Shown piece by piece: positions 35,410 to 44,876 of a stretch of 64,000 nt of DNA; positions within the stretch are counted from its first letter, which is position 1; each line of letters begins with the position of its first letter. The stretch is from Streptomyces sp. NBC_01775. GTDB taxonomy: Bacteria > Actinomycetota > Actinomycetes > Streptomycetales > Streptomycetaceae. A model generated the notes under the pieces. It had not been told where the DNA came from, searched no databases, and saw only the letters and a program-made list of their open reading frames with translations. The stretch covers positions 5,022,001 through 5,086,000 of the forward strand of contig NZ_CP109104.1 in NCBI RefSeq assembly GCF_035917675.1, read 5' to 3'. Both the position numbers and the translations under genes were made by a program.

Positions 35410-36231
35410 TCACCCTGGCCCCCCGCGCGGCGCGAGCGCCGCCCAGCGCACGGTGACCTCGCCCTGGCGCCAGCGGCGGGGGCCGTCGGTCAGGGGCCAG
35501 GACGTCGACAGGGCGCGTACGGCGCGTACCCAGCGCTGCCGGGCGCTGAGTGCGCCGTAGGGCGCCGCCGTCGCCCAGGCGCGATCGAAGTCGTGGAGGA
35601 AGGCGTGCACCGGCTCGCCCGGCACGTTGCGGTGGATGAGCGCCTTGGGGAGACGTTCGGCCAGGTCGGAGGGGGTGGCCAAGGTGGCGAGGCGGGCGGC
35701 GAAGGTCACCGTTCTGGGGCCCTCGGGGCCGAGCGCGACCCATACGTGGCGGCGGCCGATCTCGTCACAGGTGCCCTCGATCAGCAGCCCATCCGGTGCG
35801 AGCCGCGCGCACAGGCGCGCCCAGGCGGGGGCGACCTCGCCCTCCGCGTACTGGCGCAGCACGTTCGCCGCGCGGATCAGCGTCACTCCCCGGGGCGCCT
35901 CCCCGGGGGGCAGCGGGATCTCGAAGCCGCCCTGGACGAAGGCCAGTCCCTCGCGCTCGTAGGCCCGTGCCGCCGCGACCCGCTCGGGGTCGATCTCGAC
36001 CCCGTGCACCCGCACGTCCGGCCGTACGGTCCGCAGCCGCTCCAGCAGCTCGACCGCCGTCCACGGGGCCGCCCCGTAGCCCAGGTCGACGGCGGACGGC
36101 GGGGTGGGGGAGCGGCGCAGCGCCGGCCCGTGCGCGGCGGCGAGCCAGCGGTCCATCCGCCGCAGCCGGTTCGGGTGCGTCGTCCCGCGCGTGATCGTCC
36201 CCTCGGGCCGGGACGGGGCGCGGGAAGGCAT
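35410..36231 (-). CDS. Class I SAM-dependent methyltransferase, 273 aa
   Basis: A methyltransferase of unknown substrate. The SAM loop is [20 protein letters not shown], with the acidic ribose-binding residue in [16 protein letters not shown], and a later AAPDG-like turn [18 protein letters not shown]. The N-terminus is basic ([14 protein letters not shown]). TACCCT lies 6 bases before the ATG at 36231, so the message is probably leaderless. The gene is divergent from mshA and ends close to the accessory cassette. Confidence 0.82.
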   Translation of the reverse strand: MPSRAPSRPEGTITRGTTHPNRLRRMDRWLAAAHGPALRRSPTPPSAVDLGYGAAPWTAVELLERLRTVRPDVRVHGVEIDPERVAAARAYEREGLAFVQGGFEIPLPPGEAPRGVTLIRAANVLRQYAEGEVAPAWARLCARLAPDGLLIEGTCDEIGRRHVWVALGPEGPRTVTFAARLATLATPSDLAERLPKALIHRNVPGEPVHAFLHDFDRAWATAAPYGALSARQRWVRAVRALSTSWPLTDGPRRWRQGEVTVRWAALAPRGGPG

Positions 36232-36382
36232 GTCACGAGGGTACGGGGGCACCCGGCGGGGCCCGACGGCGTGCGGGCATTATCACAATTGGGCAAAGTG
36301 GGAAGAGGAGGCAAGCTTCCGCTGTTACGGCGCGAGGGCCGCATCGAGCCCTGCTTCACGTCCCGGAGGAGGCATCGGCACC

Positions 36383-37774
36383 GTGAGCCATTACGTGTCC
36401 CGGCTCGGTCAGTGGCGCGGACGCTCGGCACAGGGTTCGGCGGGCTCGGCGCAGCGGGCGTCGCCGCAGCCCAGACAGCCTCTGCTGCGGCTGCCGGGGC
36501 CGCGCCGCCCGCGCAGGGTGGCCATGCTCAGTGTGCACACCTCGCCCCTCCACCAGCCCGGCACGGGCGACGCGGGCGGCATGAACGTCTACATCGTCGA
36601 GCTGGCGCGGCAGCTCGCGGACCAGGGCATAGAGGTCGAGATCTTCACCCGGGCCACCACGGGCGCGCTCGAACCCACGGTCGAGCTGGCCCCCGGCGTG
36701 CTGGTGCGGCACATCGACGCGGGGCCCTACGAGGGCCTCTCCAAGGAAGAGCTGCCCGCACAGTTGTGCGCGTTCACGCACGGGGTGATGCAGGTGTGGG
36801 CCGGTCACCGGCCCGGCTACTACGACCTGGTGCACTCGCACTACTGGCTCTCCGGGCACGTCGGCTGGCTGGCCTCCGAGCGCTGGGGCGTGCCCCTGGT
36901 GCACGCCATGCACACCATGGCCAAGGTCAAGAACGCGGCCCTGGCCGAGGGCGACGCCCCCGAGCCGGCGGCCCGGGTCATCGGCGAGACCCAGATCGTG
37001 CGCGCGGCCGACCGGCTCATCGCCAACACGGCCGAGGAAGCGGGCGAGCTCGCGCACCACTACGACGCGCCTGCGGGCCGTACCGCGATCGTGCACCCCG
37101 GCGTCAACCTCGACCGCTTCTGTCCGGCCGACGGCCGGGCTGCGGCCCGTGAGCGGCTCGGGCTGCCGCAGGACGCGCTGATCCCGCTGTTCGCCGGGCG
37201 CATCCAGCCCCTCAAGGCGCCGGACATCCTGCTGCGCGCCGCCGCGCTCCTGGTGGACGAGGACCCCTCGCTGCGGCGGCGCCTCGTCGTCCCCGTCGTG
37301 GGCGGGCCCAGCGGGAGCGGGCTGGCCAAGCCGGAGGGCCTCCAGAAGCTCGCCGCGAAGCTGGGCATCGCCGACCTGGTGCTCTTCCGCCCTCCGGTCG
37401 GCCAGGAGCAGCTCGCCGACTGGTACCGGGCCGCGTCCGTGCTGGTGATGCCGTCCTACAGCGAGTCCTTCGGGCTGGTCGCGGCCGAGGCACAGGCGTG
37501 CGGCACCCCCGTGGTGGCCGCCTCCGTGGGCGGGCTGCCCGTGGTCGTACGGGACGGGGCCAGCGGCTACCTCGTCGCCGGGCACGAACCGGCCGAGTAC
37601 GCCCGCGCCCTGCGCAGGTTCGCCGCCGACGAGGAGCTGGCCACGCGGCTGGGCGGCGTGGCGGCCCGGCACGCGCGGGACTTCGGCTGGGGCGTGACCG
37701 CCGAGGCGACCGCCGACGTCTACACCGACGCGCTGCTGGAGCGGCGCCGTCGCCTACGATCGCCGCATGGGTGA
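36383..37774 (+). CDS. mshA: D-inositol-3-phosphate glycosyltransferase
   Basis: MshA transfers N-acetylglucosamine from UDP-GlcNAc to inositol-3-phosphate, the first step of mycothiol synthesis. A GT4/GT-B enzyme of 463 residues: N-terminal domain with [20 protein letters not shown] and [11 protein letters not shown]-terminal UDP-binding domain with [20 protein letters not shown] and [13 protein letters not shown]. The GTG start at 36383 has GGAGGAGG about 10 bases upstream. The first 45 residues are basic and variable. The YbjN-type gene overlaps its 3' end by 8 bases. Confidence 0.94.
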   Translation: MSHYVSRLGQWRGRSAQGSAGSAQRASPQPRQPLLRLPGPRRPRRVAMLSVHTSPLHQPGTGDAGGMNVYIVELARQLADQGIEVEIFTRATTGALEPTVELAPGVLVRHIDAGPYEGLSKEELPAQLCAFTHGVMQVWAGHRPGYYDLVHSHYWLSGHVGWLASERWGVPLVHAMHTMAKVKNAALAEGDAPEPAARVIGETQIVRAADRLIANTAEEAGELAHHYDAPAGRTAIVHPGVNLDRFCPADGRAAARERLGLPQDALIPLFAGRIQPLKAPDILLRAAALLVDEDPSLRRRLVVPVVGGPSGSGLAKPEGLQKLAAKLGIADLVLFRPPVGQEQLADWYRAASVLVMPSYSESFGLVAAEAQACGTPVVAASVGGLPVVVRDGASGYLVAGHEPAEYARALRRFAADEELATRLGGVAARHARDFGWGVTAEATADVYTDALLERRRRLRSPHG

Positions 37775-38285
37775 GCCGCGCATACGTGACCGGGCCGGGG
37801 CCGCGAAGGCGGTGATCGAGCAGGCGCTCAAGGACGCCGGGCTGGAGTGGGAGAGCCCGTCGGACGGCACCTTCGTCGTCACTCTTCCGGGTACGCGCAA
37901 GCTGTCGACGACCTGCTCGCTGACGGTCGGGGCGCACTCCTTGTCGGTCAACGCCTTCGTCGTCCGCAACCCCGAGGAGAACCACGCCGCCGTCCACCGC
38001 TGGCTGCTGGAGCGCAACACCCGGATGTACGGCGTGAGTTACGCCGTCGACCGGCTCGGCGACATCTACCTGGCCGGACGGCTGCCGCTGGGCGCCGTCA
38101 CCGGGGAAGAGGTCGACCGGATTCTCGGCAGTGTCCTGGAGAACGCGGACGGCGCTTTCAACACCCTGCTGGAGATGGGCTTCGCCACCGCGATCCGCCG
38201 CGAGTACGCGTGGCGCACCTCGCGGGGGGAGCCGACACGCAATCTGGACGCGTTCACGCACCTGACCAAGCGGGACGATGGCTGA
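37767..38285 (+). CDS. YbjN domain protein, 172 aa
   Basis: A small YbjN-type protein, a fold related to type III secretion chaperones and common next to mshA in actinobacteria. Features are [20 protein letters not shown] and the central [17 protein letters not shown]. No transmembrane segment or catalytic motif. The ATG lies inside the last codons of mshA. TACGAT sits 6 bases before it, so besides coupling it may have its own leaderless promoter within mshA. Function unknown. Confidence 0.85.
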   Translation: MGEPRIRDRAGAAKAVIEQALKDAGLEWESPSDGTFVVTLPGTRKLSTTCSLTVGAHSLSVNAFVVRNPEENHAAVHRWLLERNTRMYGVSYAVDRLGDIYLAGRLPLGAVTGEEVDRILGSVLENADGAFNTLLEMGFATAIRREYAWRTSRGEPTRNLDAFTHLTKRDDG

Positions 38286-38296
38286 GCGCGGTTCGG

Positions 38297-38395
38297 CAGC
38301 GCCCCGAAGGGGCGGGGCTGCGTCATATGCGGCTCCGCCGCGATGGGGGTCCCCCCTGTCCGAGCGAAGCCGAGAACTTGGGGGAGTGACCAGCC
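38297..38395. repeat. Dispersed Streptomyces palindromic repeat, two elements
   Basis: GCCCCGAAGGGGC (38301-38313) forms a hairpin, and GGGGGTCCCCCC, then CGAGCGAAGCCGAGAACTTG and GGGGGAG (38345-38386) make the frequent imperfect palindrome seen again, degenerate, near 32349, 10535 and 55958. It separates the YbjN-type gene from a convergent hydrolase gene. Confidence 0.6.
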
Positions 38396-38454
38396 ACGAC
38401 GAAGTCGCAGCCGAACGACAGAGCGCCCCGGCACTTCCCGCGGAGCGCTTAGCT

Positions 38455-39294
38455 CTACGCGGTGAAGGAGCCGACGAGGGCGCGGGCGATCCGGCCGGGC
38501 GCGTTCTCCGTGGGGATGTGTCCCGCGTCCGGGATACGTATGAGCGTGGTGCGCGGGATCTCCGAGGTGAAGCGCTCGGCGTATTCCACCGTCTCGAAGG
38601 GGTCGTCCTCGCCCCAGATGAGCAACTTGGGCGTCGTGGACCGCCGCAGCGCGGGCACGAGCTCAAGGGTGTAGCGGCTGTCGGCCGCGCCCGCCATGGC
38701 CATCCAGGAGCGGCGGACCCGTGAATCCGTCCACGGGTCCAGATAGTCCGCGATCCGCTGCTCGGTGGCGGCACCGCCCAGCGCCGCCGTCACCGCCTGC
38801 CTGCGGGCGGCGAGAACGTCGTCGGCTGTGGCCCCCGCCACGCCTCCCGGACCCCGGAACCGGGCCACGTGGGGCGCCGGCCAGGAGTCGTAGGTGACCG
38901 AGTTGACCAAGGCCAGCCGGGACACCTCCAGGCGATCGTGGACGAGGAGATGCTGGGCGACGGCGCCGCCGATGTCATGGCCCGCCACGGCGACCGGCCC
39001 GGAGATCTTCAGCGCGGACGCGAACCGCGCCACCCAGTCCGCGAGGGCCGGGACCGTGGCCGTTTCCAGGGTGAGCTCGCCTCCCGAGCGCCCCAGTCCG
39101 GGCAGATCGACCGCGAGAGGCCGCAGCCCCGCCTCGGCGAGGCGGCCCAGCACCGGGAGCCAGACCCGGCTCCAGTACGTCCCGTGCAGCAGCAACACGG
39201 CCGGACCGTCCTGCTCCACGGTCAGGTAGCTGGCCGTTTCGCCGTCGACCTGGACCGTGGTCCTCGACACTCCCGTTTCGGTGGTTTCACTCAT
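38455..39294 (-). CDS. Alpha/beta hydrolase (haloalkane dehalogenase/epoxide hydrolase-like), 279 aa
   Basis: Oxyanion segment VLLLHGTYWSRVW, nucleophile motif VAGHDIGGAVAQH where Asp stands at the nucleophile position (GHDxGG), acid LLIWGEDDPFETVEYA, and catalytic His in IPDAGHIPTENAP. The Asp nucleophile points to dehalogenase, epoxide hydrolase or related C-C hydrolases rather than serine esterases. The start at 39294 has only a weak binding site. It is divergent from the broken beta-helix gene that begins 10 bases away. Confidence 0.84.
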   Translation of the reverse strand: MSETTETGVSRTTVQVDGETASYLTVEQDGPAVLLLHGTYWSRVWLPVLGRLAEAGLRPLAVDLPGLGRSGGELTLETATVPALADWVARFASALKISGPVAVAGHDIGGAVAQHLLVHDRLEVSRLALVNSVTYDSWPAPHVARFRGPGGVAGATADDVLAARRQAVTAALGGAATEQRIADYLDPWTDSRVRRSWMAMAGAADSRYTLELVPALRRSTTPKLLIWGEDDPFETVEYAERFTSEIPRTTLIRIPDAGHIPTENAPGRIARALVGSFTA

Positions 39295-39303
39295 GGGACC
39301 ACT

Positions 39304-40042
39304 GTGCACATGGCGGGCGACATCCCCGGGGCCCGCGCCTACTCCTGGTCGGACAAGGAGAAGCTCGTCAGCCACGTGCCCTACGAGTGGCCCATGCGCG
39401 TCCGCGAGGTCGACGTCCCAGCCCGGAGGGTGTGCCTGGAGCGGCCCCTTCCGCTGGATGTACGCCCCGAGTGGCAGCCGGAACTGAGCTCGCCGGTACG
39501 TCCGGTGACCGGTTCGGCGGTCACCGGGCTGACCGTTGAGTTCGAGGAGACCGAACAGTCCCCGCACCTGCTCGACAAGGGCTGCAACGGGGTCGTCCTC
39601 CAGTGCGCCTACGACTGCCGCGTCGAAGACGTACGGGTCGTCAACGCGGACAACGGCTTCGGCTTCGTCGCTGTCTCGGCCTGCACGCTGCGGCGCACCC
39701 GCGGGCACGTTCGACACCCACCGCGGCATGCCGTTCGCCAACGTCCGCACCCAGATCACCGTCCACAACGACGGCCGGCACGGCGGCGACGCCTCCGCCG
39801 GACCGCTGTACGGGGCGCGCTTCGCGCACTGGAACATCACGGTCACCAACGAGCGCGCCGGCTGCGTCCGGCTGGACGAGATCGCTCCCTACAGCGCGAC
39901 GGTGGGCATCAGCGAGGTCCGCGACTTCGACCAGACCGACGTGCCCGACTTCGACGGCGAACTCCACGCGCGCGCGGAGTCCTGCGGCGACCCGGACGGG
40001 GTCACGCCACGGAATCTGTACGAGGCACAGCGCTCTTTGTGA
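39304..40042 (+). pseudogene. Truncated and frameshifted beta-helix (pectate lyase-like) protein gene
   Basis: Two frames carry one protein. Frame A (39304 to about 39700) codes a beta-helix with DKGCNGVVLQCAYDCRVEDV and NADNGFGFVAVSACTLR. Frame B (from about 39695 to 40042) continues with GTFDTHRGMPFANVRTQITV, HWNITVTNERAGCVRLDE and a plausible end NLYEAQRSL. A single shift near 39690-39712 joins them. The N-terminal part expected of such proteins (signal peptide and first coils) is missing, cut right beside the divergent hydrolase start. The 3' end overlaps the convergent MFS gene by 41 bases. The relic is likely inactive. Confidence 0.75.
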
Positions 40043-41483
40043 GGGCCGCCTCCGGCGCGGCGCCGTCGTCGGCGGCGACGGGTGCCGTCCCGCTCGTGGC
40101 GACAGGCGCCGCCCCGGCTGTTCCACCTGTTCCGCCTGCTCCGCCCGTGGCGGCCGGTTGCGCCTCGTCCGCCTCGTCTGCCCCGTTCGCCCCGTCCGCC
40201 CCGCCCGGCAGGTGCCGCAGCAGCAGCCCGTAGCCGACGGCGGCGACGGTGCCGATGACCGCGCTGGCCGCCCACAAGGTGGCCGAGCCGAAATGGTCGA
40301 TCACGAAGCCGCCGGCGAGCGGGGCGCCGAGCGCGGCGACGGACCACGACATCGCGTACATGCCCTGGTAGCGGCCCCGGCCGTGTGTCGGCGAGAGGCG
40401 GACGACGAGCCCCATCTGCGTCGGCGAGTTGATCATCTCGCCGAGGGTCCACACGACGACCGCGAGCGCGTAGAAGGCGGCGGAGCCCGCGAACGCGTTG
40501 AGGCCGAAGCCGTAGCCGGTCAGCAGCGCCGAGACGATCAGCAGGCGCGCCGGGTCGCGGTGCTGGATGAACCGGGTCAGCGGGATCTGGAGGAAGACGA
40601 TCAGCACGCCGTTGACCGCGATGACCGTACCGAAGTCGGAGCTGCTCAGGCCCTGTTCGCCCATGGAGATCGGCAGCGCGACGAAGCCCTGCTGGATGAG
40701 GACGGCCAGCAGCAGGTTGAGCCCGACGACGGCCATGAACCGCCGGTCGCGCAGCACCGTACCCATGGACACCCGCGGCTCGGCCCTGGGCGCCCGCCCC
40801 ATGTGCCCCGCCGGCTCCCGCTTCTCCTCCGGGTGCTGCCCCGCCGGCTCCCGCCGCTTCTCCGGGTGCTGTTCCTCCGGGCGGGACTCGGGCAGCTTGA
40901 CGAACACGACCACGGCGGTGGCCAGCACCATCGCGGCCTCGCCGAAGAACAGCAGGTGGTAGCTGTACTGCGCGATGAGGCCCGCGGTGGTGGAGGAGAC
41001 GGCGAAGCCGAGGTTGATGGCCCAGTAGTTGAGCGCGAAGGCCCGCACCCGGTCCTCGGGCCGCACGATGTCGGCCATCATGGCCTGAATGGCGGGCCGT
41101 GAGGCGTTCGTGGCCATACCCACCGCCCCGGCCACGGCGGCGATCGCCACCGGGTGCGTCACCAGGCTGAGCGAGGCCACGGAGACGGCCGTCGACAGCT
41201 GCGCGATCAGCATCGTCGGCCGCCGCCCCAGCCGGTCGGTCAGCACGCCCGCGACGAGCGACGAGATCACGCCCCCGAGTCCGTAGAGCGCGCCGACGAG
41301 CCCGGCGTACGAGGCGGAATAGCCGCGGTCGACGGTGAGATAGAGCGCGAGGAACGTCGCGACGAACGCCCCCAGCCGGTTGACGAGCGTGCTCGTCCAC
41401 AGCCACCAGAACTGCCGCGGCAGCCCACCCACACTCTCGGCGGCGGCCCGTCTGAGCCCACCCCACGACGCCTTGCCGGCCAT
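40002..41483 (-). CDS. MFS transporter, MdtH/YceL-type multidrug family, 493 aa
   Basis: Twelve hydrophobic helices in two halves. The loop between helices 2 and 3 has the MFS signature GVLTDRLGRRPTML. A charged central loop (residues about 200-240) contains repeats of EPAGQHPEEKREPAGH. The C-terminal tail is Ala/Gly/Thr-rich and probably cytoplasmic. Substrate unknown; export of a drug or metabolite is likely. AGGGGGG lies about 10 bases before the ATG. The 3' end overlaps the convergent beta-helix relic. Confidence 0.85.
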   Translation of the reverse strand: MAGKASWGGLRRAAAESVGGLPRQFWWLWTSTLVNRLGAFVATFLALYLTVDRGYSASYAGLVGALYGLGGVISSLVAGVLTDRLGRRPTMLIAQLSTAVSVASLSLVTHPVAIAAVAGAVGMATNASRPAIQAMMADIVRPEDRVRAFALNYWAINLGFAVSSTTAGLIAQYSYHLLFFGEAAMVLATAVVVFVKLPESRPEEQHPEKRREPAGQHPEEKREPAGHMGRAPRAEPRVSMGTVLRDRRFMAVVGLNLLLAVLIQQGFVALPISMGEQGLSSSDFGTVIAVNGVLIVFLQIPLTRFIQHRDPARLLIVSALLTGYGFGLNAFAGSAAFYALAVVVWTLGEMINSPTQMGLVVRLSPTHGRGRYQGMYAMSWSVAALGAPLAGGFVIDHFGSATLWAASAVIGTVAAVGYGLLLRHLPGGADGANGADEADEAQPAATGGAGGTGGTAGAAPVATSGTAPVAADDGAAPEAALTKSAVPRTDSVA

Positions 41484-41895
41484 ACCCGCGCCCCCCTGAA
41501 CCGTAAGCGGCCACCCGCCAGGCGCAACTTACCCACGCGCTCGGGGGCCGGGCCACTCAATTGACGCCGCCCGTCAATCGGAGCCCCCGGAACGAGGGGC
41601 GCGGGCGCTCCCACGAGAAGGGCCAGGGGCGGGGGCGCTCCCACGAGACCGGGTGGGGGCGGGCAGGGGCAATCCAAGAACACCGGCACCCGACACCGCA
41701 CCGGCACCCGACACCGCACCCGCACCGGCGCTCAACACCGCACCGGCACTCAACACCGCACCGGCACTCAAACACCGCACCGGCACTCAAACACCGCCCC
41801 CGCCCCCGACATCGCACCGGCACACACCCCCGCCCCCCGCACCATGTGCGGCCCACACATCCACTCCCCGCCGCCCACCACCTACGTTGAGCGCC
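41484..41895. repeat. Intergenic region with tandem repeats
   Basis: No gene is seen. GCGGGGGCGCTCCCACGAGA-like units occur twice near 41600-41660. From about 41693 to 41815 an 18-20 base unit (ACACCGCACCGGCACTCA) is repeated about six times with small changes. A short palindrome ATTGACG/CGTCAAT (41560-41578) lies near the MFS promoter. TACGTT at 41883-41888 precedes the next start by 7 bases. Confidence 0.6.
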
Positions 41896-42753
41896 ATGAC
41901 GCCCCCCGCCCCCGCCTCTGGCCCCAGCTCCGCTTCCTCCCCCTCCATCAGCCTGGACCTCACCGACCGCACGGCCCTGGTCACGGGCGCTGCCAGCGGC
42001 ATCGGCAGGGCGTGCGCGCTCAGACTGGCGGCGGCGGGGGCGAAGGTCCGGGCGGCGGACCGCGACCCGGAGGGACTGAAGACCCTCGCCGAAGAAGCGG
42101 CTGCCGACGACGCTGCCGGCAACGCTTCCGGCAACAAGAGCGGCGCAGCCATAGAGCCGCACTCCCTGGACCTGACCACCCCCGACGGCCTGGCCCAAGC
42201 CGAACGCACCGCGGCCGGCACCGACATCCTCGTCAACGCCGCAGGCATCCAACTCGTACGCGCCGTCCACGAGTTCCCGCCCGAGGCGTTCCGCTCGATG
42301 CTCACCCTCATGCTGGAGGCCCCCTTCCGCACCACCCGGGGCGCGCTCCCGGGCATGTACGAGCGGGGCTGGGGCCGCGTCGTCCACATCTCCTCCGTGC
42401 ACGGCCTCCGGGCCTCCCCGTACAAGTCGGCCTACGTCGCGGCCAAGCACGGACTGGAGGGCCTGTCCAAGACGACGGCCCTGGAGGCGGCCCCGCACGG
42501 GGTGACCTCCAACTGCGTCAGCCCGGCCTACGTGCGCACTCCCCTGGTCGAGCGGCAGATCGCCGACCAGGCCCGTTCCCACGGCATCCCGCCCGAGCGC
42601 GTCGTCTCGGAGATCCTGCTCGCGGACTCGGCCCTCAAGCGCCTGCTGGAGCCGGACGAGGTGGCCGAGGCGGTCGCCTACCTGTGCACTCCGGAGGCGG
42701 CCTTCCTCACTGGTGCCTCCCTGCCCCTCGACGGCGGCTGGACCGCTCACTGA
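41896..42753 (+). CDS. SDR oxidoreductase, 3-hydroxybutyrate dehydrogenase-like, 285 aa
   Basis: Classical SDR: ALVTGAASGIGRACALRLAA, acidic NAD-ribose residue in VRAADRDPEG, NAAG motif LVNAAGIQLV, Ser in HISSVHGLRASPYKSAY with Tyr/Lys in YVAAKHGLEG. The HGL-x-ASP-x-KSAY segment and C-terminal DSALKRLLEPDEVAEAVAYL are typical of 3-hydroxybutyrate dehydrogenases, which make acetoacetate. A low-complexity N-terminal 20 residues is variable. TACGTT lies 7 bases before the ATG (leaderless pattern). The regulator gene follows by 11 bases. Confidence 0.87.
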   Translation: MTPPAPASGPSSASSPSISLDLTDRTALVTGAASGIGRACALRLAAAGAKVRAADRDPEGLKTLAEEAAADDAAGNASGNKSGAAIEPHSLDLTTPDGLAQAERTAAGTDILVNAAGIQLVRAVHEFPPEAFRSMLTLMLEAPFRTTRGALPGMYERGWGRVVHISSVHGLRASPYKSAYVAAKHGLEGLSKTTALEAAPHGVTSNCVSPAYVRTPLVERQIADQARSHGIPPERVVSEILLADSALKRLLEPDEVAEAVAYLCTPEAAFLTGASLPLDGGWTAH

Positions 42754-42764
42754 CCCTGTTGCCC

Positions 42765-44876
42765 ATGTCCCGCACTCCCGCCTCCACGACGGCCGCCGCC
42801 TGCCTCGGCTACCTCGAACTGCTCACCAAGGGCGCGCCCGCCCAGGCGTACGAGCATCCGGTGCCTCATGACGACGCCGACGCCGATGACCTGAGCCCGG
42901 ACGGCCCGGACCCGGACGGCCCGGACCCGGACGGCCCGAACTCGCACGACCCGGGGGCCGAGGCCGAGGCTGAGGCCGAGGCCGCAGGCGTCGAGCGTGG
43001 CAGACGTCTGGCACTCCGCATACGGGCCGAACTCGAAGGCAGACGGCGCCGCGAGGCGGAGCTGACGGCGCTGTTCGAGACCGTCCACGACCTGGCCGGA
43101 CTGCGGGACCTGGACGACGTGCTCCAGGCGATCGTCCAGCGCGCCCGCCGCCTGCTGGGCACCGAGGTCGCCTACATGACGCTCACCGACACCGAGCGCG
43201 GCGACACCTACATGCGGGTGACCGTGGGTTCCGTCTCGGCCCGCTTCCAGCAGCTGCGGCTCGGCATGGGGGAGGGGCTGGGCGGCCTCGTCGCGCAGAC
43301 GGCCCGCCCCTACGTCACCGAGGACTATCCGCGCGACGCCCGCTTCCAGCACACCGACTCCATCGACACGGGAGTCGGCGAGGAGGGGCTGGTCGCCATC
43401 CTCGGGGTGCCGCTGCTGCTCGGCGGCCGGGACGTGATCGGCGTGCTGTACGCGGCCGACCGGCGCGAGCGGGTCTTCGAACGGGAGCAGATCGCGCTGC
43501 TGCGCTCGTTCGCCGCGCACGCCGCCGTCGCCATCGACAACGCCCGGCTGCTCACCGAGACGACGCAGGCGCTCGCCGGGCTGCGCGAGGCCCACGCGAC
43601 CAGTCGGCGCGCCTCGGAGGTGCACGACCGGCTGACCGAGCTGGTGCTGCGCGGCGGCGGCGTGGACGACGTGACCCGGGCGCTGGCCGAAGTGCTGGGC
43701 GGGCGCGTGGAGTTCACCGATACTCCGGACGCCGCTCTCGCGCCCGCCGTCGAACGGTCCCGGCGCGAGGGGCACGCGGTCCGGGAGGGCGGCGTCGAGG
43801 GCGGCACCTGGGTGGCGGCCGTCTCCGCCGGCGGCGAACTGCTGGGAGCACTGCTGCTGCGCGGGCACGCGGCGCTCGCACCGGTCGACCAGCGGACCTT
43901 GGAGCGCGCCGCGATGGTCACCTCGCTCCTTCAGCTCGCCCGGCGCTCGGCGGGTGAAGCCGAACAGCGCGTACGGGGCGAACTGCTGAACGACCTGCTG
44001 GATGCCGCCCCGCGCGACCCCCGCCTGCTGCGCGAGCGCGCGGCGCGGGTGAACGCCGACCTGGACGCCCCCCACACGGTGCTGACCGCCCGCCTCGACG
44101 CCCCTTTGGAGAGCACCAGCCCCGGCGGAAGAGCGGCACCGGATGCCGCACGGTTTCCGGTCGCACCGGATGCCGCACGGTTTCCGGTCGCACCGGATGC
44201 CGCAACCGGCGCCGACCGGCAGCGCCTGTGGGCCGCCGCCTCCCATCTGGCGGCCACCCGGCACGGCCTGGCCGCCGGCCGTGACGGCGGCACCGTCCTC
44301 CTGCTGCCCGTAACGGGGCATCCGGACGCCGCGTCGCGACCCTCCGGAGCGACGGTGACCGAGGAGATCTCCCGAACGGCGCGGCAGGTCGCCGCCGAGC
44401 TGGGACGGGCCGTCGGCGGCCCCGTCACCGTGGGGGCCTCGGCCCCGGTACCGCCGCCCGCCGCGCACCCCGGCGCGGTGGCCGCCGCCTACCCACAGGC
44501 CCGCCGCTGTCTGGACGCGCTCGTCCTGCTGGGCAGGCAGGGCGAGGGCGCGGCGGCCGAAGACCTGGGCTTCCTCGGCCTGTTGCTGACCGACACCCGC
44601 GACGTGGCGGGCTTCGTTCGCCGCACCCTGGGACCCGCGCTGGACTACGACGCGCGCCGCGGCACCGAGCTGGTCGCCACCATGGACGCCTACTTCAGCT
44701 GCGCCATGAGTCCTGTACGGGCCAAGGACGTGCTGCACGTCCACGTCAACACCGTCGCCCAGCGGCTGGACCGGGTGGCCCGGCTGCTGGGCGAGGACTG
44801 GCAGGCACCGCACCGCGCGCTGGAGATCCAGCTCGCGCTACGGCTCCACCGACTCTCGGGCGCGCTCGGCACCTGA
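42765..44876 (+). CDS. GAF-domain PucR/CdaR-type transcriptional regulator, 703 aa
   Basis: An Asp/Pro-rich N-terminal region (repeats of PDGPDPDG) is followed by a GAF domain (about residues 105-265; LFETVHDLAGLRDLDDVLQA, GVLYAADRRERVFE), a long middle region and a C-terminal PucR helix-turn-helix (KDVLHVHVNTVAQRLDRVA). A 27-base unit is tandemly repeated in frame (DNA 44139-44204), coding DAARFPVAP twice. It lies 11 bases after the dehydrogenase gene and overlaps the convergent transporter by 39 bases. It probably controls the dehydrogenase and transporter in answer to a small carbon substrate. Confidence 0.87.
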   Translation: MSRTPASTTAAACLGYLELLTKGAPAQAYEHPVPHDDADADDLSPDGPDPDGPDPDGPNSHDPGAEAEAEAEAAGVERGRRLALRIRAELEGRRRREAELTALFETVHDLAGLRDLDDVLQAIVQRARRLLGTEVAYMTLTDTERGDTYMRVTVGSVSARFQQLRLGMGEGLGGLVAQTARPYVTEDYPRDARFQHTDSIDTGVGEEGLVAILGVPLLLGGRDVIGVLYAADRRERVFEREQIALLRSFAAHAAVAIDNARLLTETTQALAGLREAHATSRRASEVHDRLTELVLRGGGVDDVTRALAEVLGGRVEFTDTPDAALAPAVERSRREGHAVREGGVEGGTWVAAVSAGGELLGALLLRGHAALAPVDQRTLERAAMVTSLLQLARRSAGEAEQRVRGELLNDLLDAAPRDPRLLRERAARVNADLDAPHTVLTARLDAPLESTSPGGRAAPDAARFPVAPDAARFPVAPDAATGADRQRLWAAASHLAATRHGLAAGRDGGTVLLLPVTGHPDAASRPSGATVTEEISRTARQVAAELGRAVGGPVTVGASAPVPPPAAHPGAVAAAYPQARRCLDALVLLGRQGEGAAAEDLGFLGLLLTDTRDVAGFVRRTLGPALDYDARRGTELVATMDAYFSCAMSPVRAKDVLHVHVNTVAQRLDRVARLLGEDWQAPHRALEIQLALRLHRLSGALGT
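44139..44204 (+). repeat. 27-base tandem duplication inside the PucR-type regulator gene
   Basis: The unit beginning CCGGATGCCGCACGGTTTCC occupies 44139-44165 and 44166-44192 identically, and a 12-base partial third copy follows. It stays in frame and is less GC-rich than the gene around it. Confidence 0.85.

Noticed and set aside
38297..38395. Palindromic repeats as a CRISPR or integron element
   Set aside because: Only single imperfect palindromes without regular spacers or cas or integrase genes; they match dispersed Streptomyces repeats.
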